DNA of 61,236 bases from an uncultured Christensenella sp. GTDB lineage: Bacteria > Bacillota > Clostridia > Christensenellales > Borkfalkiaceae. The DNA lies in the NCBI GenBank assembly GCA_910586035.1, contig CAJUHT010000008.1:1-61236 (forward strand), read 5' to 3'. Position numbers and translations under genes: made by a program. The notes beneath the pieces are model-generated. The model did not search any database, was not told the origin of the DNA, and was given only the letters and a program-made list of their open reading frames with translations. Below, one piece after another: positions 1-7,078 of the stretch (the stretch's first letter is position 1; each line of letters starts with the position of its first letter).

Positions 1-53
1 CCCTCATCTGTCTGCAATGCAGACATCTTCCCCCTTTGTTAAGGGGGAAGACA
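1..53. repeat. Palindromic REP-like intergenic element, cut by the window edge
   Basis: Two adjacent inverted repeats are visible: TGTCTGC/GCAGACA around positions 10-26, and CTTCCCCC/GGGGGAAG around 28-51. Their tight pairing in non-coding sequence resembles short palindromic elements dispersed between genes in gut Clostridia. No other copy lies in this window and the left edge is cut, so family membership is inferred. Confidence 0.4.
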
Positions 54-128
54 AGAAAAAGCGGAAAATTGAATTTAAAAAAGAAATTTCCTGTTCCTGT
101 TAAAGTACTTAACTAAATTTACGCAAAT

Positions 129-156
129 AAAAAAAGCTTACCCAAACAGGGTAAGC
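129..156 (-). terminator. Intrinsic terminator of the TSCPD/DUF4364 pair
   Basis: Read on the minus strand, an 8-bp stem (GCTTACCC/GGGTAAGC, 136-156) with a 5-nt loop is followed by seven T residues (A-run 129-135 on the plus strand). It lies just beyond the stop codon of the 173-424 gene. Confidence 0.85.
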
Positions 157-172
157 CATCAATAAACATATT

Positions 173-424
173 TTACTTTTTACTTGCCTTGTACGCTTCT
201 ATCGCCTTGGATAGCTGGTCGGGGCAAGAGGTGCCGTTTCTGCAAAGCGTGCCCTTTAAAAGGTTTGCCACTTCGTCGATATCTCTTCCCTCGCACAGGC
301 GGGCAACGCCCTGCAAATTGCCGCGGCACTCTCCCGTAAAGGAAAGGGAGTGCATCTTATTGTTTTCGTCAACTTCAAACTCGATTAACTGCGAGCAAGT
401 CCCGTTTGTCTTATATTTAAACAT
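173..424 (-). CDS. TSCPD-domain protein (TIGR03905-like)
   Basis: An 83-residue protein with the cysteine pattern of the small TSCPD family: GTCS near residue 10, GECRGNLQG near 32, a Cys near 44, and the eponymous TSCPDQL near the C-terminus. The same domain occurs at the C-terminus of some ribonucleotide reductases; the free-standing form is common in Clostridia and its function is unknown. It lies 8 bp downstream of the DUF4364 gene on the same strand and shares its terminator, so the two are probably co-transcribed. Family assignment is secure from the cysteine spacing; a metal-binding role is inference. Confidence 0.85.
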   Translation of the reverse strand: MFKYKTNGTCSQLIEFEVDENNKMHSLSFTGECRGNLQGVARLCEGRDIDEVANLLKGTLCRNGTSCPDQLSKAIEAYKASKK

Positions 425-432
425 TTTTCACC

Positions 433-957
433 TTAGTCGCAAAGATTTTCGTAAATAACCGAATATAAATCGGCGGCTTTTTCTTCCCATTTCTTATAAA
501 TTTTGTTCGCCGTCTTTCTGTCGGGCACAACAAACTTTACTTCCAACATAGGCTGAACGGGCGCGAGTATCTTTAAAAATACAGTGTAGGTGCCGTCCTT
601 GTTCTGGTAGTAGTCCGAGCGGCATTCCTGTCTGTTTTTGTACTTTGCGCTGTTCATTTTTACAAACCGCGAAATTTCTTCGCGCACGCTCTTGGGAATG
701 TTTATGTAAAAGTTTGCAAGCGTTTCCCGTCCGTCTGGCGTTATGGAGTACAGCACGTCGTCGTCGCCGCCCACCGCGTAAATAAAATTGTCGTCAATCA
801 ACTTGTGAATAACGTTTACGCAGTCCATATAATTCATCCAATCGTTGGAGGTTGAGCACATATCCACAATAGTTCTTTCGGACAGCGCGCTTTCCATTTT
901 ATCGAAAACGAATAATATTATTAACTTGTTAGTGGGTGTTTCCGAAGGTTTAATCAT
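433..957 (-). CDS. DUF4364 family protein
   Basis: A 174-residue protein matching the DUF4364 family of Firmicutes. The N-terminal half looks like a winged-helix fold (residues about 5-75, NKLIILFVFDKM then a helix-turn-helix-like stretch ending in LYSITPDGRETL). The C-terminal half is a mixed alpha/beta region. A transcription-regulator role is proposed for the family from its fold but is unproven. No Shine-Dalgarno precedes the ATG; a TATAAA lies 11 bp before it, so the mRNA may have almost no leader. It is transcribed away from the gene at 1107. Confidence 0.8.
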   Translation of the reverse strand: MIKPSETPTNKLIILFVFDKMESALSERTIVDMCSTSNDWMNYMDCVNVIHKLIDDNFIYAVGGDDDVLYSITPDGRETLANFYINIPKSVREEISRFVKMNSAKYKNRQECRSDYYQNKDGTYTVFLKILAPVQPMLEVKFVVPDRKTANKIYKKWEEKAADLYSVIYENLCD

Positions 958-1072
958 AGCGCGCCGTATTTATATTGTGTAATTTATGACAATGCTAAAA
1001 TATTATAACCAATATTTGATTTAAAATCAAGATATTTAGCCGAAAAATATTTTATTTTGTTTTTATTTGTGT

Positions 1073-1102
1073 TATAATGTACAAAACAAAAGCCAAAGGT
1101 GA
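1073..1102 (+). promoter_or_regulatory. -10 box and ribosome binding site that set the start of the 1107 gene
   Basis: TATAAT at 1073-1078 overlaps an in-frame ATG at 1077, which therefore cannot be the translation start. An AAAGGTGA ribosome binding site (1095-1102) lies 4-5 nt ahead of the in-frame GTG at 1107. Confidence 0.6.
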
Positions 1103-1106
1103 AAGT

Positions 1107-1910
1107 GTGGAAACTACAAAAACGCAACTTATGGATTTTTTGGACAAGTGCGAAGAGGTGAAGAGCTGTAAATTTATTATGGCTACCACCAAAATTAAAG
1201 ATTTGTTGAAATCTATCGTAAACAGCGCGGAATTGTACGAATTGTTTCAAACGGTGGCAACCAACTTCGACTATAACGAAGCCAAGCGCAAATGCTTTAT
1301 AGAGGGGCAGGGCGCGTACGGCGAAAGCCGCGTAGCTTTGCCTGACACTATGGGCGAAAGGCTGGCGTTTATTTTTTGTCTGCTTGTAGAATTTGACCGC
1401 AACGCCATTAACTTCAACGCTTTTTTGCAGAAGTACTACCCCAAGGACGGCAGTTACTATGCAAGTTATCACCTTTTTTGCGACGAAGTTATAGGCAGTA
1501 TGCAGGCAATCGTATGCGAAGTTTTCGCGCAGGAGTTGGCGGAAGAAGTTCCCGCTCTCGCCGCGCCCGAAAGTCAACCGCTTATTGCGGCTCCGTCTGC
1601 GGCTTCTACTGCGGCGGCTCAGCCCGTTGCAAGCGCGCCCAACCCCGATGCGGCGGCTTGTTTAAATACCGTGTTGATGCTTATAGAAAGCGAAAAGGAA
1701 GGGATTGCTGGCTCTAAACTGGGCGCGGAGGAAAAGGAAGCGGCGGTTTCTATGCTCAACTCCATTGCGGAAGCCGTAAGGGATGGCAACGCGCCTTTCA
1801 TAAAATCGCTCACCTGCGGATATAATTATTTTGTAATGTATACGGTGTTCGTCAGCGACAGTCTGTCGTTACTGTTCGAAGCCATTGGGGAGTATTTGGA
1901 TACTTTATGA
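1107..1910 (+). CDS. Hypothetical two-domain protein with an Ala/Pro linker
   Basis: About 267 residues from GTG 1107. I do not recognise the family. The N-terminal part (to about residue 155) is soluble and mixed helical with two Cys-Lys motifs near its start. A low-complexity Ala/Pro/Ser linker (about 155-190) follows, then a helical C-terminal domain of about 80 residues. There is no signal peptide or convincing membrane helix, so it is probably cytosolic. Its stop overlaps the start of the NUDIX gene (ATGA), which implies translational coupling. The GTG start is preferred because the upstream ATG sits inside the -10 box. Confidence 0.65.
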   Translation: METTKTQLMDFLDKCEEVKSCKFIMATTKIKDLLKSIVNSAELYELFQTVATNFDYNEAKRKCFIEGQGAYGESRVALPDTMGERLAFIFCLLVEFDRNAINFNAFLQKYYPKDGSYYASYHLFCDEVIGSMQAIVCEVFAQELAEEVPALAAPESQPLIAAPSAASTAAAQPVASAPNPDAAACLNTVLMLIESEKEGIAGSKLGAEEKEAAVSMLNSIAEAVRDGNAPFIKSLTCGYNYFVMYTVFVSDSLSLLFEAIGEYLDTL

Positions 1911-2446
1911 ATTTAACCGAAAAAAAACTGTCCTCGCGCTCCGTTTTCAGCGGTAAAATTTTCAGCGTAACGGTGGACGAGGTGGAGTTGCCGGATAAAA
2001 GCAAATCCGTGCGCGAGTGCGTGCGCCACAACGGCGGCGCGGCGGTACTGCTTGTAATAGAGGGCAAAATAGCGCTGGTAAAACAGCACCGTTATCTTTA
2101 CGGCAAGGATATATACGAAATACCGGCGGGCAAAACCGAGGCGGGCGAAGAGCCGCTCCTCGCCGCTATGCGCGAGTGCGAGGAGGAAACGGGTTACCGC
2201 GCCGAATGCCGCCATCTGCTGGCTCTTTATCCTTCCCCGGGATATACAAGCGAAGTAATTCATATTTTTACCGCGCACAACGCCCGCTTTGTGGGGCAAA
2301 GAACGGATGAGGGGGAGTTTCTCGCCTGCAAGTTTTTCCCCGTGGAAGAGGTTGTTTCTATGATAGAGCGCGGGGAAATTTGCGACGCAAAGACGGTTGC
2401 GGCGGTGTATAAATATCTGTACGGCAATGTCGCGCGCAAGGCATAA
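1907..2446 (+). CDS. NUDIX hydrolase, ADP-ribose pyrophosphatase type
   Basis: A 179-residue NUDIX protein. The NUDIX box G-x5-E-x7-REcEEeTGY runs at about residues 75-97 (GKTEAGEE then RECEEETGY), with all metal-binding glutamates present. The preceding IPAGK and the following YPSPGYTSE segment are typical of ADP-ribose/ADP-sugar pyrophosphatases, which hydrolyse ADP-ribose to AMP and ribose 5-phosphate. The length fits the family. The start overlaps the previous stop by 4 bp. Substrate specificity is inferred from the flanking motifs. Confidence 0.88.
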   Translation: MNLTEKKLSSRSVFSGKIFSVTVDEVELPDKSKSVRECVRHNGGAAVLLVIEGKIALVKQHRYLYGKDIYEIPAGKTEAGEEPLLAAMRECEEETGYRAECRHLLALYPSPGYTSEVIHIFTAHNARFVGQRTDEGEFLACKFFPVEEVVSMIERGEICDAKTVAAVYKYLYGNVARKA

Positions 2447-2470
2447 TTTTCAAAGGTTGCAAATAATAAA

Positions 2471-2499
2471 TAAAGGGAGGTCTTGCCGACCTCCCTTTA
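2471..2499. terminator. Bidirectional intrinsic terminator
   Basis: A perfect 12-bp stem (TAAAGGGAGGTC/GACCTCCCTTTA) with a 5-nt loop lies between the convergent NUDIX gene and the small Cys-rich gene. The AT-rich run to its left gives the better U-tract for the minus-strand gene; the plus-strand tail is weak. Confidence 0.8.
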
Positions 2500-2515
2500 A
2501 AGTTATTCAGCGCAA

Positions 2516-2740
2516 TCAGTTGCAACCGCAACCGCAATTGCAACCGCCGCCGTTGCCGCAGAACAAGCTGTTCAACGTGCCGTTTTTCCACATACTGTAA
2601 ATAAGAGCTATAAGTATGGGCGTACAGCTACCGGCAAGAACGCCTTCCAATCCGTTGCCGCTACAACCGGACGCGATAAGTAACAGAATGAGTATCCAGA
2701 GGCAGCTATTGCAGCCGCAGCCACTCGTAAAAAGGTTCAT
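2516..2740 (-). CDS. Small Cys/Gly-rich membrane protein
   Basis: A 74-residue protein with Cys-rich ends (SGCGCNSC at the start, CNCGCGCN at the end) flanking one or two hydrophobic segments (about residues 14-25 and 36-48). A strong AGGAGG lies 5-6 nt before the ATG, which supports a real gene despite its size. Similar short Cys-rich proteins are seen in sporulating Clostridia, some linked to spore coats, but I cannot name a family. An 8-bp inverted repeat (CTGCAAGG/CCTTGCAG, 2763-2798) sits in its upstream region. Confidence 0.7.
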   Translation of the reverse strand: MNLFTSGCGCNSCLWILILLLIASGCSGNGLEGVLAGSCTPILIALIYSMWKNGTLNSLFCGNGGGCNCGCGCN

Positions 2741-2954
2741 AGTTTTCCTCCTGTAAATTACTCTGCAAGGCGTTATGTAAATGTTTTTTTCCTTGCAGGT
2801 CAGCCACTTTCGTTATGCTTTATACTAAATAATATTTTAATATTAAAAAAATTGTTACTGTTCATTTACTTGCTAAATAAAAAGCGCAATGGTATAATTT
2901 TAACTAAACTATGACATTTCTCATATATTTATAGTCAAATTTTGAGATTTCCCA

Positions 2955-3017
2955 TATAATAATTGCGGTACTTTCGGCGGGTATTGCCCTGCAAGCCCGA
3001 CCGTACATAGGTATAAT
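2955..3017 (+). promoter_or_regulatory. Promoter region and structured element upstream of the ECF transporter/coaX operon
   Basis: The 329-bp gap 2741-3069 is AT-rich apart from one GC-rich block. TATAAT boxes occur at 2955-2960 and 3012-3017. Between them lies a three-tier hairpin: TGCGGT/ACCGTA (2964-2969 with 3000-3005, one G-T pair), CGGG/CCCG (2978-2981 with 2996-2999) and TTGC/GCAA (2984-2994). It could be a 5' leader structure if the first promoter is used, or an operator for the second. The rest of the gap holds nothing I can identify. Confidence 0.4.
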
Positions 3018-3069
3018 ATATTTTTTATTCGCGGATATTTCTGTTTTAGAAAATCCGACGGAGGCGTTT

Positions 3070-3705
3070 ATGAAAAAGGATAAGGCGCATCTTGTTGCGT
3101 TTATCGGCGTTATGTTCGCGCTGATTTTTGTGTTGTTTATGTTGGAAGGGGCGCTTTCGATAGTGGCGGGTATTTCTACCTGCGTACTGTCGTTGCCCGT
3201 GGCTATTGCCCTCAGCGTTTACGACGATTGGAAAAACAGCTTTATAGGCGGAACGCTTCTCGGCGTAAGCAGCTGTATCTTCTGCCTTATATTCGGAATG
3301 GCGGTTTACGCAAACCCGCTGGTTGCCGTTTTGCCCCGCTTGCTTATGGGGGTGGTTGCTTATTGGACTTACTTCGGGCTTTCCAAGCTGTTCGGCAGGG
3401 CAAAGCGCAGATATTTCAGGAAAGTTTTTCCCGCCTCAATCGCCGCGGTAGCGGGCACGCTCACCAATACGGTATTGTATATACTGGCTATCGGCGTGTT
3501 TGTGGATAAAAGCATAATGGGCGTTGGCGCGCAACTTATGCAAATAGCCGTAGCCATTTATTTCCCCATAGAAATTGTTGCAAGTTTTGCGCTTGTGCCC
3601 GTATATGTTGCCGTTATGAAGAGGGTAAGCAACAGGTACGTTGTCAAAAAGAAGCCGGCGGAGGCGGTTGAGAGCGCTTCCGACGTTGGTTTGGGTGAAC
3701 AATGA
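3070..3705 (+). CDS. ECF transporter S component, probably pantothenate (PanT-like)
   Basis: A 211-residue integral membrane protein with about six hydrophobic segments, the size and layout of energy-coupling factor substrate-binding S components. These bind a vitamin and work with a shared EcfA/A'/T module, which is not in this window. The stop overlaps the start of coaX (ATGA). Pairing with pantothenate kinase suggests uptake of pantothenate followed by trapping as phosphopantothenate. The S-component call rests on hydrophobicity, length and context; the substrate is inferred from the neighbour. The SD GGAGGCG precedes the ATG. Confidence 0.7.
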   Translation: MKKDKAHLVAFIGVMFALIFVLFMLEGALSIVAGISTCVLSLPVAIALSVYDDWKNSFIGGTLLGVSSCIFCLIFGMAVYANPLVAVLPRLLMGVVAYWTYFGLSKLFGRAKRRYFRKVFPASIAAVAGTLTNTVLYILAIGVFVDKSIMGVGAQLMQIAVAIYFPIEIVASFALVPVYVAVMKRVSNRYVVKKKPAEAVESASDVGLGEQ

Positions 3706-4481
3706 TAATTTGTCTTGACGTAGGAAACACCAATATAAAATACGCTCTGTTCGAGGGGGAGGAGTTAAAACTCTCTTTCCGCGTAGCAACCGAGCAGAAA
3801 AAGACCTCCGACGAATACGGCGGTCAGCTTTTGAGTATTCTCTCCAACAACGGCATTTCGGTAGAAAATATCGACGGGGGAATAATTTCGTCCGTCGTTC
3901 CGCCGTTGGACTACACTCTGGAAAGAATGTGCAAAACCTATTTGAAAATAAAGCCTATGCTGTTGGGCGCGGGCTTGAAAACGGGGCTTAACCTGCGCGT
4001 GGACAACGCCCGCGAGGTTGGCGCGGACAGAGTTGTAAACAACGTTGCGGCTGTTAAAAAATACGGCGCGCCGCTAATAGTAATAGATTTCGGCACGGCG
4101 ACCACTTTCAACGCAATCAACGCCAAATGCGAATTTGTCGGCGGTGTAATCGCGCCGGGGATAAAGGGCTCGCTCGACAGCCTTGTAAACGGCACGGCAA
4201 AGTTGCCGAGGGTGGAAATAGAGCGCCCCGAAAAGGTGATTGGCACCAACACCGTAACCAATATGCAGTCTGGCATAGTGTACGGCTTTGCGGGGCTTGT
4301 GGAATATATCGTAAAGAAAATGAAGCGGGAAATGAATGCGGAAAACGTTACAACCGTTGCGACGGGCGGCTTTTCCGAGGTGATTGCAAAGGAAATTTCC
4401 TGCATTGACAAGGTGGACAAGCTGTTGACCTTGGAGGGGTTGAGGTATCTGTATACCATAAACGCGGAGGTGAAAAAATGA
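3702..4481 (+). CDS. coaX: Type III pantothenate kinase
   Basis: 259 residues, the usual CoaX length. Diagnostic motifs: DVGNTNIK (residues 5-12, phosphate-binding loop), the conserved GADR around residue 107, and DFGTATT near residue 128. It phosphorylates pantothenate in the first step of coenzyme A synthesis; the type III form is not feedback-inhibited by CoA and uses a monovalent cation. It overlaps the upstream ECF S component and the downstream hom gene by 4 bp each, so all three form one translationally coupled operon. Confidence 0.95.
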   Translation: MIICLDVGNTNIKYALFEGEELKLSFRVATEQKKTSDEYGGQLLSILSNNGISVENIDGGIISSVVPPLDYTLERMCKTYLKIKPMLLGAGLKTGLNLRVDNAREVGADRVVNNVAAVKKYGAPLIVIDFGTATTFNAINAKCEFVGGVIAPGIKGSLDSLVNGTAKLPRVEIERPEKVIGTNTVTNMQSGIVYGFAGLVEYIVKKMKREMNAENVTTVATGGFSEVIAKEISCIDKVDKLLTLEGLRYLYTINAEVKK

Positions 4482-5758
4482 AGAAAGTCGGCGTTGCCAT
4501 TTTAGGGCTGGGAGTAGTCGGCGGCGGAACATATCAAATTCTTACCGAGCACAGGGAAGAATACAAACGCACGCATAAAATAGACATAACGGTTGAAAAC
4601 GTGTTGGAGCGCAGAAAGGAACGCGCGCTCTCTATGGGAATAGAGGAGAGCAAGATTGCCGACAATATCGCGGTCATTTGCTCCAACCCCGAAGTGGATA
4701 TTGTAATCGAGGTTATGGGCGGCGTAGAGCCTGCCAAGACCTTCGTGCTCGCCGCGCTCAACGCGGGCAAGTCGGTTGTAACTTCCAACAAAGAGCTATT
4801 CTGCAAATACAGCCACGAGTTGGAAAAAGCGGCTATAAAGAATCACTGCGGGCTGTTTTACGAGGCGAGTTGCGTTGGCGGCGTGCCCGTAATACGCGCG
4901 CTTTTGGATAACTTGCAGGGCAATAAAATACTGTCTATGACGGGTATCGTCAACGGCACTACCAACTATATTCTTTCAAAGATGTCGCGCGAGGGCGCAA
5001 GTTACGAAGAGGTTTTAAATGAAGCGCAGAAGCTTGGCTATGCCGAAGCCAATCCCGAAGCGGACGTGGAGGGATACGACGCAACTTACAAACTTTCCAT
5101 TCTTTCCAGCCTCGCCTTTCATACAAAGATTCCTTACACCAAAATTTACCGCGAGGGAATAACGGGTATTTCGGTTGAGGATATAAACTACGGCAAACAG
5201 CTCGGCTACGCAATAAAACTGCTTGCTATCGGTAAAAACGGAGCTAACGGCATAGAGGTGCGCGTTCACCCCGCGTTTATCCCGCAGGAGCACCCCCTTG
5301 CAAGCGTAAACGACAGCTACAACGCCGTATATATCACGGGCGACAGCGTGGAGGACGTTATGCTGTACGGCAGGGGCGCGGGCGCGCTTCCCACGGGCAG
5401 CGCAATAGTCGGCGACGTAATTTACTGCGCAACCCACTCCAATTACAGCTATTCGACTTTTGTCAATACCGAAAAGGAAGCGCCCAATACAAAGTTTATC
5501 GAAAATTTCGAAAGCGCGTACTATATCCGCCTTCAAGCCAACAACCGCACCGGCGTGCTTGCAAAGGTAACTTCGATTTTCTCCAAGTGCGGAATAAACG
5601 TGGCGCAGATGGTGCAGGAGGACTGCGACGCCGCTTCGGTGCCCGTCCTTTTCGTTACGCACAAGACAAAGGAGCACAGCGTTAAAAAGGCTGTTGACGA
5701 AATAAACGCAATACCCGAAGTGGCAAAGGTAGTTTCGGTTATACGCGTCGTTGATTGA
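4478..5758 (+). CDS. hom: Homoserine dehydrogenase
   Basis: 426 residues with the full architecture: an N-terminal NAD(P)-binding Rossmann motif (GLGVVGGGTY, residues 10-19), the catalytic/dimer domain with GIVNGTTNYIL near 160 and the Lys/Asp-rich active site around DVEGYDATYKL, and a C-terminal ACT domain (NRTGVLAKVTSIF from about residue 354) typical of threonine feedback control. It reduces aspartate semialdehyde to homoserine, the branch to threonine and methionine. The aspartokinase of the pathway lies about 11 kb away and is not co-transcribed with it. Confidence 0.96.
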   Translation: MKKVGVAILGLGVVGGGTYQILTEHREEYKRTHKIDITVENVLERRKERALSMGIEESKIADNIAVICSNPEVDIVIEVMGGVEPAKTFVLAALNAGKSVVTSNKELFCKYSHELEKAAIKNHCGLFYEASCVGGVPVIRALLDNLQGNKILSMTGIVNGTTNYILSKMSREGASYEEVLNEAQKLGYAEANPEADVEGYDATYKLSILSSLAFHTKIPYTKIYREGITGISVEDINYGKQLGYAIKLLAIGKNGANGIEVRVHPAFIPQEHPLASVNDSYNAVYITGDSVEDVMLYGRGAGALPTGSAIVGDVIYCATHSNYSYSTFVNTEKEAPNTKFIENFESAYYIRLQANNRTGVLAKVTSIFSKCGINVAQMVQEDCDAASVPVLFVTHKTKEHSVKKAVDEINAIPEVAKVVSVIRVVD

Positions 5759-5767
5759 GTATTTAAG

Positions 5768-5798
5768 CGGCAGGGCGCAGGTCCTGCCGTAAATTTTT
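5768..5798 (+). terminator. Intrinsic terminator after hom
   Basis: A 7-bp stem (CGGCAGG/CCTGCCG) with an 8-nt loop is followed by TAAATTTTT. The T-run ends directly at the ATG of the next gene. Confidence 0.75.
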
Positions 5799-6665
5799 AT
5801 GAAAGTTTTAATTGTAGTAAACGCATATATCAAAAACGCTTCGCAACTTTCACAGGCTGAGCGCATTGCCGAGGAGCTTTCGGCGCTGGGCGCGGCAGTG
5901 GAAGTAAAGCGTAATTTTAACCTTGCGGAAATCAGCGGTAATCGCGTGTCGGCAGAAAAATACGATTTTTGCGTATACCTCGATAAGGACAGGGTTGCCG
6001 CCCGCCTGCTGGAAAAGAGCGGGTTGCGGCTGTTCAATTCCGCCGCGGCTATCGAGGTGTGCGACGATAAAATGTTGACCAATACCGCGCTTGCGGGCTT
6101 GGGCTTTAACGTTCCCGACTGCATATACGCGCCGCTTTGCTATAATGCGGACAGTATTCCCGACAGCGGTTTTTTGGACGGGGTTGCAAAGAGGCTGGGG
6201 TTTCCGCTTGTGGCTAAAAGCAATTACGGCTCTCTCGGCGCGGGCGTGGAGCTTGTAGCGGATAAAGAGCAGCTTTACGGTTACGAAAAGCGCAATCTGT
6301 TATCGCCGCATTTTTATCAGAAGTTGATTGATTGCGGATGCGGCAGGGATACGCGCGTGCTCGTTATAGGCGGCAGGGCGGTTTGCGCTATGGACAGAAT
6401 AAACGAAAGCGACTTCCGCTCTAATATAGAGCTGGGCGGCAGGGGTGAAAAGGCGCAACTTGACGGCGGACTTGCCGATATGTGCGTCGGCGTTGCAAAC
6501 TGTTTAGGGCTCGATTACTGCGGAATTGACGTTTTAACGGGCAAAGACGGAGCAAGATATATTTGCGAAGTCAACTCAAACGCCTTTTTTGCGGCGGCTG
6601 AAAGGGTGTGCGGCATAAACGTAGCCAAAGCCTACGCGCAATATATGCTGAATAAAATGGGGTAA
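5799..6665 (+). CDS. ATP-grasp ligase, RimK-like
   Basis: 288 residues. The pre-ATP-grasp region (about 1-85) is followed by an ATP-grasp core: DKMLTNTALAGLG near 95, the lysine/glycine-rich loop PLVAKSNYGSLGAGVEL near 140-155, and the Mg-binding end CEVNSNAFF near 262. Such enzymes form amide bonds between a carboxylate and an amine; RimK homologues add glutamate to a protein or small molecule. The substrate is unknown. No Shine-Dalgarno is visible, and the ATG directly follows the T-run of a terminator-like hairpin. The N-terminus looks complete for the family, so a later start is unlikely. Confidence 0.8.
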   Translation: MKVLIVVNAYIKNASQLSQAERIAEELSALGAAVEVKRNFNLAEISGNRVSAEKYDFCVYLDKDRVAARLLEKSGLRLFNSAAAIEVCDDKMLTNTALAGLGFNVPDCIYAPLCYNADSIPDSGFLDGVAKRLGFPLVAKSNYGSLGAGVELVADKEQLYGYEKRNLLSPHFYQKLIDCGCGRDTRVLVIGGRAVCAMDRINESDFRSNIELGGRGEKAQLDGGLADMCVGVANCLGLDYCGIDVLTGKDGARYICEVNSNAFFAAAERVCGINVAKAYAQYMLNKMG

Positions 6666-6674
6666 TTTATGATA

Positions 6675-6713
6675 TAATAGCCTCTGCGCTTTTTTTACAC
6701 GCAGAGGCTATTA
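6675..6713. terminator. Strong hairpin downstream of the ATP-grasp gene
   Basis: A near-perfect stem of about 13 bp (ATAGCCTCTGCG/CGCAGAGGCTAT) encloses an 11-nt loop with a T-run. There is no plus-strand U-tract after the stem, so it may be an mRNA 3'-end stabiliser rather than a terminator. The rest of 6714-6894 contains the hairpin at 6801-6850 and no gene I can support. Confidence 0.5.
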
Positions 6714-6800
6714 TGTGCCTACAAAAAATGAAACGGTTTAGAGGCGAACTGACTTTCTGCTCGGCGTTCAAATTACTTTTTTAGTTGATTTCTTTCAGTT

Positions 6801-6850
6801 TAGGCGTGAGCTTGTCTGCGCGGCTACGCGCGAGGACAATCTCACGCCTA
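6801..6850. repeat. 50-nt imperfect palindrome at the edge of the AT-rich block
   Basis: TAGGCGTGAG/CTCACGCCTA form a 10-bp outer stem; TTGTC/GACAA and GCGCG/CGCGC continue it inward. It is GC-rich within an AT-rich spacer and could be a REP-like element or part of a small RNA. No second copy is in this window. Confidence 0.35.
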
Positions 6851-6894
6851 TCTGCCATTTGATAAAAAGTTAGTTTTTATAAGCATTTTACTAT

Positions 6895-6922
6895 TTACTT
6901 TTTTCCGATAATTTGATATACT
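6895..6922 (+). promoter_or_regulatory. Promoter of the first BspA-like lipoprotein
   Basis: TTACTT (6895-6900), a 16-bp spacer and TATACT (6917-6922). The predicted transcription start is G6929, six nucleotides after the -10 box, which is exactly the first base of the leader RNA's closing helix. Confidence 0.6.
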
Positions 6923-6928
6923 ATTTTC

Positions 6929-7078
6929 GCTACACATTTTAATCGCCCAATTTCAAGGGAATACTCTTGGTAAAAGTGTATTCTCTCGCCTTGAATTGGG
7001 TTTTATGTGTAGCAACATTGAGAGGTGCATTTTTCGTGCGCCCTCTATGGGCGCATCTTTTTATATTTAGGAGAACTT
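6929..7078 (+). promoter_or_regulatory. Candidate attenuating leader RNA (copy A)
   Basis: Closing helix GCTACACAT/ATGTGTAGC (6929-6937 with 7005-7013). A second helix pairs CCCAATTTCAAGG with CCTTGAATTGGG (6946-6958 with 6989-7000). An inner hairpin pairs GAATAC with GTATTC (6959-6964 with 6978-6983) around a loop with CTTGGTAAAAGT. The segment GCAACATTGAGAGGTGCA follows, then an intrinsic terminator TGCGCCC/GGGCGCA (7037-7055) with a T-rich tail (7056-7064), and finally the SD AGGAG (7069-7073). An alternative hairpin (GAGG and GCA of 7022-7029 with TGC and CCTC of 7037-7045) would disrupt the terminator. A related element precedes the lipoprotein gene at 33683. Confidence 0.65.

Noticed and set aside
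1077..1106. ATG 1077 as start of the hypothetical gene
   Set aside because: It overlaps the TATAAT box; the GTG at 1107 has a proper ribosome binding site.
5015..6124. Long antisense frame over hom and the ATP-grasp gene
   Set aside because: It covers two well-supported genes, lacks an SD and has no recognisable domain.
6781..6858. A 25-codon minus-strand frame (MADRREIVLARS...)
   Set aside because: It has no SD or adjacent promoter, and its sequence is explained by the palindrome 6801-6850.
6929..7078. Assignment of the leader to TPP, FMN, SAM-I, cobalamin, c-di-GMP or preQ1 riboswitches
   Set aside because: None of their conserved core strings is present; only a short GCAAC recalls SAM-I, which is not enough.
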